Of a DNA stretch of 64,000 nt, positions 45,024-57,234 are shown piece by piece. A program made the position numbers and the translations under genes. The notes beneath the pieces were generated by a model, which was not told the origin of the DNA, made no database searches, and was given only the letters and a program-made list of their open reading frames with translations. The DNA comes from Azolla caroliniana (Eukaryota > Polypodiophyta), in contig JBHGNT010000017.1 in assembly GCA_043228905.1 (NCBI GenBank), forward strand, positions 13,082,001 through 13,146,000, in the 5' to 3' direction. Position 1 is the first letter of the stretch; each line of letters begins with the position of its first letter.

Positions 45024-45879
45024 CATGCGTTCGAGCCCATGAATGGCATCTAGAGAATTAAGAAAAATATATGCATGAAGTAATAATAGAGAGGTGAGAA
45101 AGTTTGGTTTTGAACCCAAGTCTCCACTAGGGTAAAAAGCTAATTAGAGAGAGAGAGAGAGAGAGAGAGGCAATGCGAAGGACGCCTTCTTAATTAACGC
45201 AAAGGATGATGTCTCTTTCTTGCCTGATGTGGTGCAATGTCATTGGCCACGCCAAGATACGAGAACCGTATTTTAGCTCGAACCCTTTCATGAATGACAG
45301 ATTGCATTCGAACAAGGGACATCAAATATGCGCGCTCCTCAGCTCCTGGGAATTCTTATGAACTTAACCATAACTTATCACACATTGTCAATAGTTTTCT
45401 CGTAGTTCTCTACACACTAGGATAAGAGTGTGAGGGTATATTGCGAATGAAAACAAGGGGTGTTTTCTTTTAATGCTATGAGTTGGGGCAACCTTTAACT
45501 TCTTTGGGAAGACGTTTAGAACTTCAGTCCGTCTCAGTTCATTTGCTAAAAGGTGGCGGACTGAATCAATGCCCTTCATTCTCTTTTTGTTCTTTTATTT
45601 ATTTATTTCTATTTCCTTTATAGGAATCACCTAGCAATTAGAAGCAAATGCATATCTATGAAGCCTTGAGAGGATGTGGTACGAGCATTACCATAATAGT
45701 TATAGTTCTCTAACATTAATTGAGTAGGTGTGGGCTAATCTATGAGGAATGAAGGGTAAGGATTGAGTTATTCTCAGTCCTATGGTAGGAGATAACTTCT
45801 AAGTATTTAATCACTAGACCATTTATAATAAAGTAGTCAAGTGTGAAACAGACAAATGGTCAAGGAGCAACAGTTTCTT

Positions 45880-46240
45880 GTGTTTGATTGTTTTATTTGT
45901 TTTTTCCTAATAATGGAGAAAGTTGAAACTAATCAAATGCATCTTCTTGATCCAATAGTTAAGGAACTTGAGAGCTTCAATATGCTTTGTTTCTCTCTTC
46001 TTCTTTTACTTTTTTCCATTACCATATTTTCTCTCTTTTAAATGTATGAGTTAAAGGGTTTTTTTTTTTTGTGTTTGCTTGTTCTATTTGTTTTGTTGTA
46101 ATAATGGAGCAACTAATGAAATGCATCTTCTTGATCCAACACGTAAGCAACTCGAGAACTTCAATATTCTGTGTTTCTCCCTTTTACTTTTTTCCATTAC
46201 CATATTTTCTCTCTTTTAAATTGATGAGTTAAATGTGTTT
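45880..46240. repeat. ~190-bp tandem duplication
   Basis: Two copies (45880 and 46071) share gtgtttg.ttgtt, atgcatcttcttgatcca and ccattaccatattttctc. No coding role apparent. Confidence 0.75.
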
Positions 46241-47219
46241 TTTCCCTCCTCTCATATGTTTTAATTGGGCTTGTCCTACATGAAAATACAATGTTTCATG
46301 CGTGGGTGTGCTAATGTGGCATCGCATGTATGTTATGTGATGGACACGAATGAGGGTGTTCATAACGTGGGTGATCAACAATAACGTGGCGCCCATGTTT
46401 AGGGTTTCATTGTGATGGTGACCACCTTAAAAATACGTTAAGGAATATGTTCCTATAGCCATATGCTAAATTTTTGCATATTTCTAGCCCCTTACATCCT
46501 CTACCCTCTCATTGTGGAAGTTTTTTTATTGTAGTCATTAGCTCTTGCAACCTAGCAATAGTGACTGCTTGTAGAGTAATGCTACAATCTTCCTAACATT
46601 GCAATGTATGTTGCTGCATAACAACATCTTAGCGTTATAGTCATTGTAGCACTATAGACATGGCTAGCGATGACATACCCGTCACTATCACTGCCATTGC
46701 CAAACTCACATGGAGAACGATTGTAGGCTGCCTAAAACATACACCTAAAAATAATATTTTAAAGAATAATTAACCAAAACCCTCATTGGTAGAAAATACA
46801 TCAACGACATATTGGCATGGCATGTACCGATAAATCTACCACCACACCACTGTGACACCTACCATGACTCGCATGTGATGTTGTTGTAACCCATGGTCGT
46901 CCACACAAGGGGCTATGTATGTGCCGTTAGAGTGCACATGTGTCTTAATCATTCATGGCAAAAAATTATAGTTATCTCTATATATAGATGTATATGGTGC
47001 ATTTTCCCACCATCAAATATATTGATAGTGTTGTTTACCCTTTCGAATCGAATATTTGGTGTGTGTATTATTTCAAGGTGCACACCATTGACAACACGTC
47101 CATTGATCGATGGAGTTATACTCCACACTGGTGTTGTGAGCCAAGGGATTATGGACGCCGTTGTAGAGGAAATCCTCGTGTGTTCACGAAATGAAGCGGT
47201 ACCGTCAGGGTTGTGGACC
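46241..47219. other. spacer with possible diverged LTR end
   Basis: No gene seen. The right part may be the remainder of the LTR that follows, but similarity is too weak to place a boundary. Confidence 0.35.
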
Positions 47220-47750
47220 GGAAGGACTCGATGCTTTATTAGCGTAAGCGAGAAAGCATTGAAGATAGATAGATAGAGAGACGAAGATTCCAATTCAATT
47301 TTGAGAGACAAGACACCTTACTTTATATTAGTTCTTGATTCCATACATAGCTCTCCCTTACACAAGCCCAAGTAGAGGCTTTTATAGGTCTCTCCATGCA
47401 AAAACCATGGGCTAAACCATGGTTTTGTGCACAGGGTTTTATACGTTTGTTTCCTATGGAATACTGAATATGACAAGAAAATATTTTTTGCAAAATCTAA
47501 AGCACTCAGTAGTAGCTTTAGTGGTAAGTCAATTGTCTCCCACCTTGGAGGTGTAAGTTTCAAACCTTGCTTGCACCTCTCTATATGCACTCCAAGTGTT
47601 ACTAGGCTTTAGTATTATTTTTATATTTACAAGTGTTTGAGAAATGTGTGTATGTTTAACCGTACATCTAGCCTTCCTTTTACAATTCTCATTTCAGTCC
47701 TATTTACAACATGCTAGTGTACAGGTGTGACCATCACCCCTTCCACACGT
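47220..47750 (-). repeat. gypsy LTR, interrupted by element K (left part)
   Basis: The minus strand continues the LTR whose first 77 bp lie at 53431-53507. GAAGGGGTGATGG, TGTTGTAAATA, CCTATAAAAG and TCTATCTATCTATCTTC occur in the same order as in the LTR of element K. Homology fades near 47250. Confidence 0.7.
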
Positions 47751-48695
47751 TGTCGTGAAAATTTTCGGCAATGGTGTGAAAATCGCGTGGAATCAAGAAG
47801 GTGTAATGTGCACATGAATGAAAGGGGTGATGGTTACACTCATATTGTAAATATAAATGTAATGAGAACACCTAAAGCCTATTTGCATTTTCAAAGCATA
47901 CAGAGGGGTGCAAGTATTGAACCTTGCACCTCCAAGATAGAAGACAACTGACTTACCATTAGGCTAAGTTATTTCTTTAGATCATCATTATGTTTTTCAC
48001 ATGTGAATGATCATAGATGAGATCTTGGATGAGGTGCATGGTCATCATGCATCACATGTGATGCATGAGTGCCAAATGGCAATCATGCATTGCATGCATT
48101 TCATGCATTGTATGCATGTCTTACACCCTCACATGCACATATGCATGGGAGCATCTATATAAGGAGGAATCAATCTATGAATCAAGGAGGCTACGTATCA
48201 AGCAAGCTATGGATTAAATCAAGATATTTTAATAAGAAAACCTAGTTACCTTATTGGTGATTGTGTCTTGTTTCTCTAAATTAAAGTAAAGGGTTCAAAC
48301 GTAGAATTGGAATTTCAATCCGTCTATCTATCTATCTTAAACACTTCCTCAATTTTTGTTTCTCTCTCTCTTTCACACTCTCAACCACATTAGTGTGTTA
48401 CTTCAACTGCCTACACGTCTGAAATCCACCGCACCGTTGAGTCAGGTTCGGGCGCGTCTTCGACAACAAAGGATGACTCGACGATAAACCTAAATGGCCA
48501 ATTTCTTACAGGCACAACTCACCCGATTCGTTCTCCCCAGTCAAAGACCTTGGTGGTCCCGTTTGATCGACCCGTAGGCGCGGAAATCGCATCGTCAATC
48601 CTCCATAACCACTAGCGGATAGAGGCCTGATGCTTGTCTACGCTTGTGACACACACATCCCGACGTTTGGCATGTGTGTCACTCGCCACATGTCA
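47751..48695 (+). repeat. 5' LTR of element K
   Basis: 945 bp; promoter-like CTATATAAGGAGG near 48155, many GCATGC/ATGCAT blocks, ends ..CACATGTCA. Confidence 0.8.
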
Positions 48696-48701
48696 TCGAT
48701 T

Positions 48702-48720
48702 TGGTGAACCCGACGTGAAC
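48702..48720 (+). promoter_or_regulatory. putative primer binding site of element K
   Basis: TGGTGAACCCGACGTGAAC, a few bases after the LTR and opening with the obligatory TGG. The tRNA is not identified. Confidence 0.5.
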
Positions 48721-48728
48721 AACACAAG

Positions 48729-48929
48729 GTGGTAATGGGGGCATCACGAATGATGGATGTGATCTTGGATGCATACGACTTAGAGGAGTCGATAAGAATA
48801 GAAGGTGGTCCGAGGCTCATGATGCTTCCATTTGTAAGGAAGGCCATCGAAATGATGTTTCATGATATACATATGCTAGAAGAAGATATGAGGAAATGGG
48901 ATGATGTTTTGGTTGTTGAATCAGGCTAG
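48729..48929 (+). pseudogene. short reading frame of element K, unknown
   Basis: 66 codons: an acidic and Met-rich peptide with AYDLEESIRIEGGPRL and IEMMFHDIHMLEEDM. No domain recognised; its position suggests a gag N-terminus. A similar nucleotide string (atgatgtttcatgat) recurs at 50489, at the head of the charged frame. Confidence 0.4.
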
Positions 48930-48959
48930 TATAAGAAGATTTTAGTGGTATGAGGCAGA

Positions 48960-50080
48960 TTTCGTGTGATAATCAGAGACATCGACATGGTGGATGTGGA
49001 TAGGTTGAAATAGGTTTAAGTTGTTTTGTGATTAGGATGACTGATGTTGGTGGGGGTTGTCGAAGATTACTAGGAGAAGGTGAGGATTTCTGTTTGTTTT
49101 CTACTCGTTTGTTGGTTGTTAGTGTAACAGGATTGTCGAATCGGAGATAGTGAGATGGTAGATGGGGACATGACGAAGCCTTTTTTCTGTTTTTTGTGGT
49201 TAGGATGAGTGATGTTGGAGTGGGGGCTGAAGCAGATTATTATGAGAAGGTGAGGAATGGTTTTCGCTCATTTTTTGTTGTGATTACAGGGCCGCGTTAA
49301 TCGGTGAGATGGAATAGGGGAAGCAAGATACCCCAGATATGGGCTGACTTAAGACATATATTATGGTTCTCATAGGTTGCGGGATGATGGCAGTGGGATT
49401 TGAAGCAACTTTGTCATGGTGTGAGGATGAGTGGTGTTGGTGCGAGGGCTGAAGTAGATCAGGAGGGGAGAGGAATCATTGTTCACTTATTTTGTTGTTA
49501 ATTACACAGGATATTGGCGGTACTCGGCGAGATGGTGGATGTGGATTGATTGAAGCAATTTGTTTGTTTTTAGGAGTGATGATGGTGGGGGGGACAGAAG
49601 AAAATCATGAGGGGATGAGGAACCATTATTCACTTGTTTTTGTTGTTATTTGTATAGGTCAGAGGTGGTATTCGGCGAGATGGTGGATGTGGTTTGATTG
49701 AAGCAATTTATCTGTTTTTAGGAGTGACGATGGTGTGGGGGAACGAAGCAAATCATGAGGGAATGAGGAACAATTTCTCATTTTTGTTGATTCATTGCAC
49801 AGGACATTGGTGGTATTCGGCGAGATGGTGGATGTGGACTAAAGGAAGCAATGTGTCTGTTTTAGGAGTGATGATGGTGGGGGGGATCGAAGTAGCTCAT
49901 GAGGGGATGAGGAATTTTTTACTTATTTTGTTGTTAATTCCACAGGACATTGGTGGCATTCGGCAAGATGGTGGAGGTGGATTGAATGAAGCAATTTGGT
50001 TGTTTTTAGGAGTGATGATGGTGAGGGGGCCGAAGCACATCATGAAGGGAGAGTGAATAAGTTGTGGGGATCGAAGCAAA
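48960..50080. repeat. ~146-bp tandem array in element K
   Basis: The core tcggcgagatggtggatgtg occurs at 49524, 49672, 49817 and 49960 (periods 148, 145, 143), with weaker copies back to about 49050. Each unit has aggagtgatgatggtg and ends with cattg.acagga, like a splice acceptor. Open frames here are by-products. Confidence 0.75.
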
Positions 50081-50490
50081 TGGGGTGAGAGGTGGAGATT
50101 AGTATAGTACATTTCATTTTCATGGTCTGTTTTTTTCTCCCCAACAGTTTTTACAAATGCTGGAATCAGTTCAGATCTGTTTGCAACTGTTTATGTTGGG
50201 ATGGTCCACACCTGACACATATGATTGGAAAGACGGAGGACATGGAATATCATGTGAAATATAAGTTTTCTATGGAGTTCTGTTCTAAGAGCCCGAAATT
50301 TTGTTTTCTGCAGCAGATCACTGGAATCAATGTTGTGTTTTAAGGCTGTTTTTTTTCCCAACAATTTTTACAAATGCTAGAATCAGTTCAGATATACTGG
50401 TGGAGATGAAACAATATTATGTACTATTTGTATACTGCCTCTGGGCTTTTTATTAATACCAATGGAGCATATGTTTTATGGTAAAAAAAT

Positions 50491-52165
50491 GATGTTTCAT
50501 GATGATAAGGATAGAACATTGAAGTATCTCAAGTCGGCAAGGCAAGTCGAGAGACTATATCCAGAAATTCCAGATTGGTACGAAGCGTAACTGACGTCAA
50601 GATTCAAGCCTCAACCTTTTTATGGTTTGCTCGACGGTGACACCGATGAAGATGATCGAGATCGGCGTAGTTGCGGTTGTGAAGAGACATGTGATGAAGA
50701 ACAAGGCTTTGAAGAGAGAGATTGAGATCGACATGCCTATGGTCATTACGAGGATCGTTGCAAACTCGACAAAGGAGAAACATGTGATGAAGAACGTGGA
50801 CTCAAGAGGGAAGATTGAGAAGGATGAGATAATGAAGAGATATGGAACGAAGAACATGCATTCGAGGGGAATGGCCAAGATACTCAAGGATGTGATCGTG
50901 AAGAGACGTGCCACAAAGAATGTGGGTTCAAGGGAAAAGACCAAGATACTCAAATATGCGGTCGTGAAGAGACATGTGACAAAGAACGTGGGATGGAGTG
51001 GAAGGACCAAGATACTCAAGGATGCAATCTTGAAGAGAGATGTGACGAAGAACGTGGACTCAAGAGGGAAGATCGAGAAGGATGCGATAATGAAGAGACA
51101 TGGAATGAAGAGCATGCGTTCGAGGGGAAAGACCAAGATACTCAAGGATGCAGTCATGAAGAGACATGTGACAAAGAACGTGGGCTTGAGGAGAAAGATC
51201 AAGATCTACACGGTTATGACAAAGACAAAGATCATTACAAACTCACAAAGAGTGTTCGAGATCTACAAGGTTATGATCGTGACAAAGATTACTACAAACA
51301 CAAGAGGAGGAATCAATGTCGAGCTCTTCATGGTTGTGATAATGAAAAAGCACTCAACGAAAGTTATGACGGTGAGTGTAGTTGGGATCAAAACTCTCAT
51401 GGTTTAGATTTTGATGACAAGTATGATAGGTTTAATGAGAGCCACGAACAAGAGAAGAAGTTAGGAAGAGACGAAAAATTTACATTTAAACGTAATGACG
51501 GTGATGATAATAACGATACATGATTTAGGGCTTGATGATAGTAAGGAAGAGTGTATTATTGAGGGTAAGAATGAGTGCCATGAGAAGAATGAGGGTTATG
51601 ATGATAAAAAGTTGTGCACTTTCTGTGGATATGGTTATGATAAGGGTAATGATGAGAGTGAGAGTGAAGGAGAGGAATTGTGTGTTTTAGGTTGCATTGG
51701 GTTTCTTCGGGATAGATTTTATAAGAGTTTCACTAGATCAAATGGTGACATTCATGAGGGCATCCATTATGAAAATAGAATAGGGGTTTGTGATGATGAG
51801 GACGTTTTACAAAAATATGTACATGATGATGTGGGGTTACATGATGATCACATGGGTATAAGTAAGGAAAATCTAGAAAATGTTATTTGGGACGTGTCTA
51901 ATGATGATGTTGATGTTGTCAGTATGTGTGGGAAGGATGAGTTAGGGTAGATGATATTGAATATGATGGTTATCTTGTGATAAATGATTTGGTGATTAAA
52001 GATATACTTAACTCAAAGGATGATGATGATGTAAGTACAATTAACATTGAGGTTGGTATTGAAGAAGATGATATTGTGGTAAAATGGATGGTTATTACTT
52101 ATAAAGAAGAAAGGAAAGAAGTGATTATGAGGACTACCCATGGGAAGGAAGGGAAAGATGCATAA
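50491..52165 (+). pseudogene. charged, repetitive reading frame of element K
   Basis: A frame from MMFHDDKDRTLKYLKSARQV through WYEA(stop) and QPFYGLLDGDTDEDDRD enters repeats of about 23-25 residues built on DQDTQGC, EETCDKERG, LKRED and NEEHAFEGK, open from 50993 to 51523. It continues in the next frame (51495-51950, rich in Asp, Glu, Gly and Cys) and again at 51977-52165. Three or more stops and frame changes make it a pseudogene. The composition is strongly acidic with regular Cys. I do not recognise it as gag, protease or RT; it may be a captured sequence or a diverged structural protein. Overlapping Lys/Val-rich and antisense frames are shadows of the same repeats. Confidence 0.55.
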
Positions 52166-52274
52166 AGATGGTGGGATGTCCAACTAAACAGAGGAGGTTG
52201 TATTGCCAACATTTCCATCTCCCATCTCAAAGAAAAAGATTGGCTAATTAGAAGAAGCACTTGGCTTTTTGATT

Positions 52275-52485
52275 CGGCTCGAAAAGACACATCAATTGCG
52301 CTCCAAGAGGATCAAAGAAGGAGGTCGGGTATTGGTCTACAAACAGCTTTGGCAACCAACACAGGACGACAATAAAGTTTGCAAGAAGGTGGTTCGGATC
52401 TTATGTGCAGCTAGACGGATCAAAGTACAATGGTAAGGCGGAACCCACAAACGTGAGTGAGGTCAACGAGGACGTGGAATAATCT
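52275..52485 (+). pseudogene. gypsy integrase C-terminal remnant of element K
   Basis: Reads LEKTHQLRSKRIKEGGRVLVY, then after a +1 shift KFARRWFGSYVQLDGSKY, matching the DKTHRLRPKKIEEGDWVLVYD ... RKWFGQYVV segment at 53540-53960. It lies directly before the 3' LTR, as expected for the end of gypsy pol. Confidence 0.7.
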
Positions 52486-52512
52486 CACACCGTAGTTGAA
52501 ATCTCACAGTCA

Positions 52513-53430
52513 TGTCGTGAAGATTTTCGGCAACAGTGTAAAAATCACGTGGAATCGAGAAGGTGTAATGTGCACACGAATGAAAGGGGTGAAGGTTACA
52601 CTCATACGTTAGCATGTTGTAAATATAAATGTAATGAGAACACCTAAAGCCTATTTGCAAGTATTGAACCTTGCACCTCCAAGATAGAAGACACCTGACT
52701 TACAATTAAACTTAGTTATTTCTTTAGATCGTCATTATGTTTTTGACATATGAATGCTCATAGATGAGAGCTTGGATGAGGTACATGGTCATCATGCATC
52801 ACATGTGATGCATGAGCGCCAAATGGCAATCATGCATCGCATGCATTTCATGCATTGTATGCTTGTCTTACACCCTCACATGCACATATGCATGGGGGCA
52901 TCTATATAAGGAGGAATCAATCTATGAATCAAGGAGGCTATGTATCAAGTAAGCTATGGATTAAATCAAGATATTTTAATAAGAAAACCTAGTTATCTTA
53001 TTGGTGATGTGTTTTGTTTCTCTAAATTAAAGTCAAGGGTTCAAACCTAGAATTGGAATTTCAATCCGTCTAACTATCTATCTTAAACACTTCCTCAATT
53101 TTCGTTTCTTCTCTCACACACTCTCAACCACATTAGTGCGTTACTTCAACTGCCTACATGTTATTCCACCGTACCGTCGGGTTCGGGCGCGTCTTTGACA
53201 ACAAAGGACGACTCGACAATAAACCTAAACGACCAATTCCTTACATGCACAACTCACCCGATTCGTTCTCCCCGGTCAAAGACCTTGGTGGTCCCATTCG
53301 ATCGACCCGTAGGCGCGGAAATCGCATCGTCAATCCTCCATAACCACTAGCGGATATAGGCCTGGTGCTTGTCCGCGCTTGTGATGCGCACATCCTGACG
53401 TTTGGCACATGTGTCACTCGCCATACGACA
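52513..53430 (+). repeat. 3' LTR of element K
   Basis: 918 bp, same order of motifs as the 5' copy; ends ..CATACGACA. Confidence 0.8.
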
Positions 53431-53507
53431 ATGTGCGCACATTGCACCTTCTCGATTTTGTCCTTTCCGCGCGATTTTCATGTTGTTGCCGGGAATCTTC
53501 ACGACAT
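53431..53507 (-). repeat. gypsy LTR, first 77 bp (right part of interrupted LTR)
   Basis: Minus strand TGTCGTGAAGATTCCCGGC to GCAATGTGCGCACAT. It follows the gypsy pol end at 53540 in the correct order for a 3' LTR and continues at 47750 on the far side of element K. Confidence 0.7.
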
Positions 53508-53990
53508 CCACCCCCACCAAACCGCGCGTCCTCTGGTATGTGCCAGGAAGAGAGTGTGAGATTTCGGATATGGTGACCAATCAATTTCCTCGATGTCCTT
53601 GTTGACTTTGCTCATGTTTTCGGCTTCCTCCCTACCATTTTCATCATTGAGGTCATCAAGGTCAGGACCCTCATCTTGTCGTTTCTTGAAGATCTTTACT
53701 CTTTTCCCCGTAATGGGTATGGTCAACCTTAATCCGTCTAGCTCCGCGAAGTGGTAGGTGGCGTTGTCGTTGACACTCATCACCACATACTGTCCGAACC
53801 ACTTTCTTGGAAACTTTCTTGTTGTCTTCCGTTGGTTCTCAAGGTTGTTGTCATAGACCAATACCCAATCTCCTTCTTCGATCTTCTTGGGACGCAATCA
53901 ATGTGTCTTGTCGAACCGAATCTTGTTCTTCACTCGGGCTGCCTCCATGATTTTTCGCGTTGTCGTGAAGAATTCCAGCCATATGGTGAA
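53508..53990 (-). pseudogene. Ty3/gypsy integrase C-terminal domain
   Basis: Minus strand: MEAARVKNKIRFDKTH, a TGA at 53898-53900 where Arg is expected (CGA to TGA), then LRPKKIEEGDWVLVYDNN, KWFGQYVVMSVNDNATYHF, LDGLRLTIPITGKRVKIFKK and an acidic tail. This is the end of a gypsy polyprotein without chromodomain, followed by its 3' LTR. The rest of pol upstream is missing, replaced by another LTR. Confidence 0.8.
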
Positions 53991-54640
53991 AAAGGGTCGA
54001 GCACGTGTGAATGGGGGTTTCAACGTGAGAAAAAGGACCGGTCGGACAAGGTGTGAGGGAGGGTGTGCAAATAGGCACAAAACACAAGGACCGGAGTACA
54101 AAAAATGTAAATGTGTGTAAAATATTTAAGGTACCATACTAGGTAGACTAGTTAATGGGTACTTTAAGTCCCACACGTATAGAGAATAAGAATAAGTTTA
54201 GATGGAGAGAATCGAGGGCAATCTCTGACATAAAAGACTGCCATTTACTTGCGATGTAACGGCCTCCCCTTGTGCTATAAAAGGGAAGGTTTAAGATTGT
54301 TCTGGGGATCCACTATTTTGGAGGTCAAAGTTTTGTCGGTTTGAGAGCTAACCATTCGATTTGTTGTATTTGTGCATCCGTTTGGTGCTGTGGAGTCCTT
54401 TGCTCGCGTAGGAAGCCCACTGCTCCGACTAGAGCCCACTGTTATTAATGTCTACGTGAGTGTTGAGTGTAGAGAGCCCAAAGCTCTTCTGTCGACCGAG
54501 TTTGGTTGTATTCTTTCCCTGTTTCCTTTTCTATGTTAATCTCTAGTATTTGCTGTATCTCTCTTTGTGTCTGGCATCCCCGAGTCGCCTCTATTCTATT
54601 TCTAGTTGCGTGCGCACATCCGGGTGTGTGAGCCCGTGAG
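53961..54640 (+). repeat. putative gypsy LTR
   Basis: Starts TGTCGTGAAGAATTCC and contains GTCCCACACG, CTCTGACA and GTGCTATAAAAGGGAAGG. Matches the minus-strand fragment at 11022-11205. The end is uncertain, and it overlaps the last gypsy codons. Confidence 0.5.
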
Positions 54641-54817
54641 CCACTCACTTACTACCTGAAACCGATCCAGAATGGTGTTCGCCCTTGAGCCCGTGCACTC
54701 TGCCGTTTGGCATTCGCGACCTGATCCGGATTGGATACGTGTCTGGAGACGATCCGGACAACTAGTTGTCCAGAACATGTGGTCTTCTCTCGTCACCACT
54801 ACTCGACGTGGCATCCC

Positions 54818-55099
54818 TGTCCTGGTTGAATACTGGCTTCTAATGGACGTATTCACACCGTCTCCTTTTGTACACACTAGGCATAGGCTATTTATGTAAA
54901 TAGTGAGAAGGGCAATTGCCCTAAGTTAGTCAGTATATAAACTAACTTTGTAACCTAGTTTGTGGTTGTTGCTTTAAGTTGAAATATACTCTTGACGTTG
55001 TGCCTAACTGTCTCTCTCTCTTGCGTACTAGTTGTATTGTTTGTCTTATTGTAGAAGAGTGTTGATCTTGTTCCGCATTAGATGACGGTGATTCCAACA
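54818..55099 (+). repeat. 5' LTR of copia G
   Basis: 282 bp, TGTCCTGGTTGAATAC to GATTCCAACA, with AGTATATAAACTAAC promoter. Followed by TC and the primer site TGGTATCAGAGC at 55102-55113. Confidence 0.8.
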
Positions 55100-55786
55100 T
55101 CTGGTATCAGAGCTTGGTATTGTTTGATTCTGCTGCTGCCATGTATCTAACCTCCATCGACAACTCTTCTCTTGTACACCTTGAAGATCTCGATTGGCAA
55201 CCCCTCTTGAAATTACATTTGACGAAGAGAGACAACTAAAGGTCTGCACTCCATTGTTTGAAATCACCCTTGACGTAAGTCAGTCGATTGTACCTTGAAT
55301 CTGTGATTGTTGTCGCTCGGAGTGAGACCCTTCTCTTGATTAGGTCAAATCCGTGCCTCACTCGGTTTGGTAGAAATCGAATAGGTCATCTGACGCTATC
55401 TCCTTACTTGCCGTAACCACTCGAAGCAAACACGACTCTAGGGGCAACCCCAATCTGTGTTTCATTCGGTTGAACGACTTTCAGGAGGACTAGTAGGCAC
55501 TGTCTCTCTCATCGTTGCAATTACCCGAAACATGATTGGTCTGGAAAATCGCACATAATTCGTGTTGGGAAATCTCGGAAAATCAACATTCGAATTCAAA
55601 CAATCGAATCTGGGTTCAACTTGACTAAGTCAGGTGTTAGTAGTCACTCCGAACAGGATTCATCGATATTCGTAATCAACACGACTTGTGTCCAACTTCG
55701 GCTAGAACGACATCGAGTGAGCCAAGCTGCTACACTCTATCACAGTTCGTAGCTAACTTCGAACAAAGTCTATTATACCAACACAG

Positions 55787-57195
55787 ATGGCTTCAACATC
55801 CAGCTCGTGAGAGATGAGTCTAAGGTAGTTCGACGGATCGAACTTCAACTTCTGGAAGGAGCAGATGCAGGACTATTTAATAGTCAAGGGGCAAATTGAC
55901 CCCATTGAGAATGAAGACCCTCTAGAAGGATACAAGTCGTTTGAGTGGGAAAATCTCGACAAAATCGTCCGAGCCACCATTTAGATGCACCTATTGGAGT
56001 CCGTGTACTTCATGGTGTAATCGTGTTCGACTGCCTTCCAACTATGGAAGACACTTTCAGACACTTACAAAAAGAAGGTCGCCGCCACCAAGATATACCT
56101 GATTCGGTACCTTTATAACCTTCGGATGAAAGAGTCTGACTCAGTCCATGCACACCTGAACGAGTACGAAAGCTTAAGCTCCCAAATTTCGGCCCAGGGG
56201 ACAATTATTGAGGATGAACTAAAAGCAATGTTGCTCATGAGTAGTCTCACTCATTCGTGGGAAACTTTCGTTACAACCGTGTGCAATGTGTCGACAATTG
56301 CCGTCAAGTACTCCTTAGTCACGAGTGTAATTCTAACTGAAGCGGCTCGGAGAAAATTGTTTGCTAACGATTCAGCCAACAACGCTACGTAGTACAAGGT
56401 TCGATTGACCGATCGAACAACCGTGGAAGAGATTCTTCACGGCAGCCGAACAATCAATGAAGTCGGAGCAAGTCACGGGATAATCGAGTATGCAACTACT
56501 GCAACTATGCCATATCAAAGCCGATTGCCGTGCACTCAAGACCAAAAACGATAAGGCTCAACGAGCCGAGTAGAAGAGTGGCCGATACGAGGAGACCAAC
56601 TACATTGGCTCTTCGGCCAAAGTATTGATAAACGACCCGAATATACTATCAATTGAGAACCCAATCGAATCAAAAGTTCTACTTATGACTGAAGAATCGA
56701 GCACGTGGCTCTTGGATTCGGGTGCATCTTTTCATGTGACTCCTCATCGATCCCAATTTCAGCAGTACACGGCCCGACATTCCGACTCAATTCGGGTAGG
56801 AAATTCGCAACATTACGACTTAAGTGGAATCAGCACAGTAGAGCTCAACCTTGTGGGTGGCTCTACATTAGTACTACACAATGTTTGACACGTACATGAG
56901 CTCTCATGACCACTGATCTCTGTCGGACAATTGGATGAAGAAGACATCCATGCTGGAATCTCATCAGGAGGGTGGACGCTCCACAGAGGGAACCTCATGC
57001 TTGCTCGAGGACCGAAGATACACTCATTGTATCCTTTGCACCTCACACTCAGAGAGGGTGACCTATTTTTGGTTGACATTCTTGTGTCATCACTTTGGCA
57101 CGGATGACTCGAACACCTCAGCAAGCCCGACATCACGCACTTAACTAGAGCCGAATACATCCCCAAACTCTCCTTCTCGGATCATCAATTCTACA
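55787..57195 (+). pseudogene. copia G gag-protease remnant
   Basis: ATG, MASTSSS, a TGA, then FDGSNFNFWKEQMQDYLIVKG and MHLLESVYFMV with further stops. Open pieces are 56126-56392 (gag core: LNEYESLSSQISAQGT) and 56625-56888 (protease: TWLLDSGASFHVTPHRSQF, catalytic DSG intact). The zinc knuckle is frameshifted after CNYCNY. At least eight stops or shifts; inactive. Confidence 0.85.
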
Positions 57196-57234
57196 CTCTT
57201 TAAGATTTGTTTCACACCTCGTGCCTTTTGTCCC

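Larger units (their letters stand above)
47751..53430 (+). mobile_element. gypsy-type LTR element K with pol deleted
   Basis: Two direct repeats of ~0.93 kb starting TGTCGTGAA.ATTTTCGGCAA flank 3.8 kb. Only a short integrase C-terminal remnant survives from pol. The rest is a short conserved frame, a tandem array and a charged repetitive frame. LTRs differ by ~10 percent and a 25-bp indel, so it is old. The flanks are ACGT on the left and ATGT on the right, a possible 4-bp target duplication altered by C to T. Confidence 0.8.
54818..57195 (+). mobile_element. Ty1/copia element G, 5' half only
   Basis: LTR, primer site, broken gag, zinc knuckle, protease and pre-integrase, ending mid-domain at about 57195. 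Same family as element A. Integrase, RT and 3' LTR are absent. Confidence 0.85.

Noticed and set aside
50597-51202. 201-residue minus-strand frame rich in Phe, Leu and Thr
   Set aside because: Antisense reading of the charged tandem repeats on the plus strand; repeated hydrophobic peptide with no independent support.
50622-51407. 261-residue plus-strand frame rich in Lys and Val
   Set aside because: Alternative frame of the same DNA repeats; the neighbouring acidic frame continues with similar composition on both sides and is the better candidate.
53241-53605. Overlapping 60-80-codon frames on both strands
   Set aside because: They lie in the LTR junction of element K and the interrupted gypsy LTR and have no domain support.
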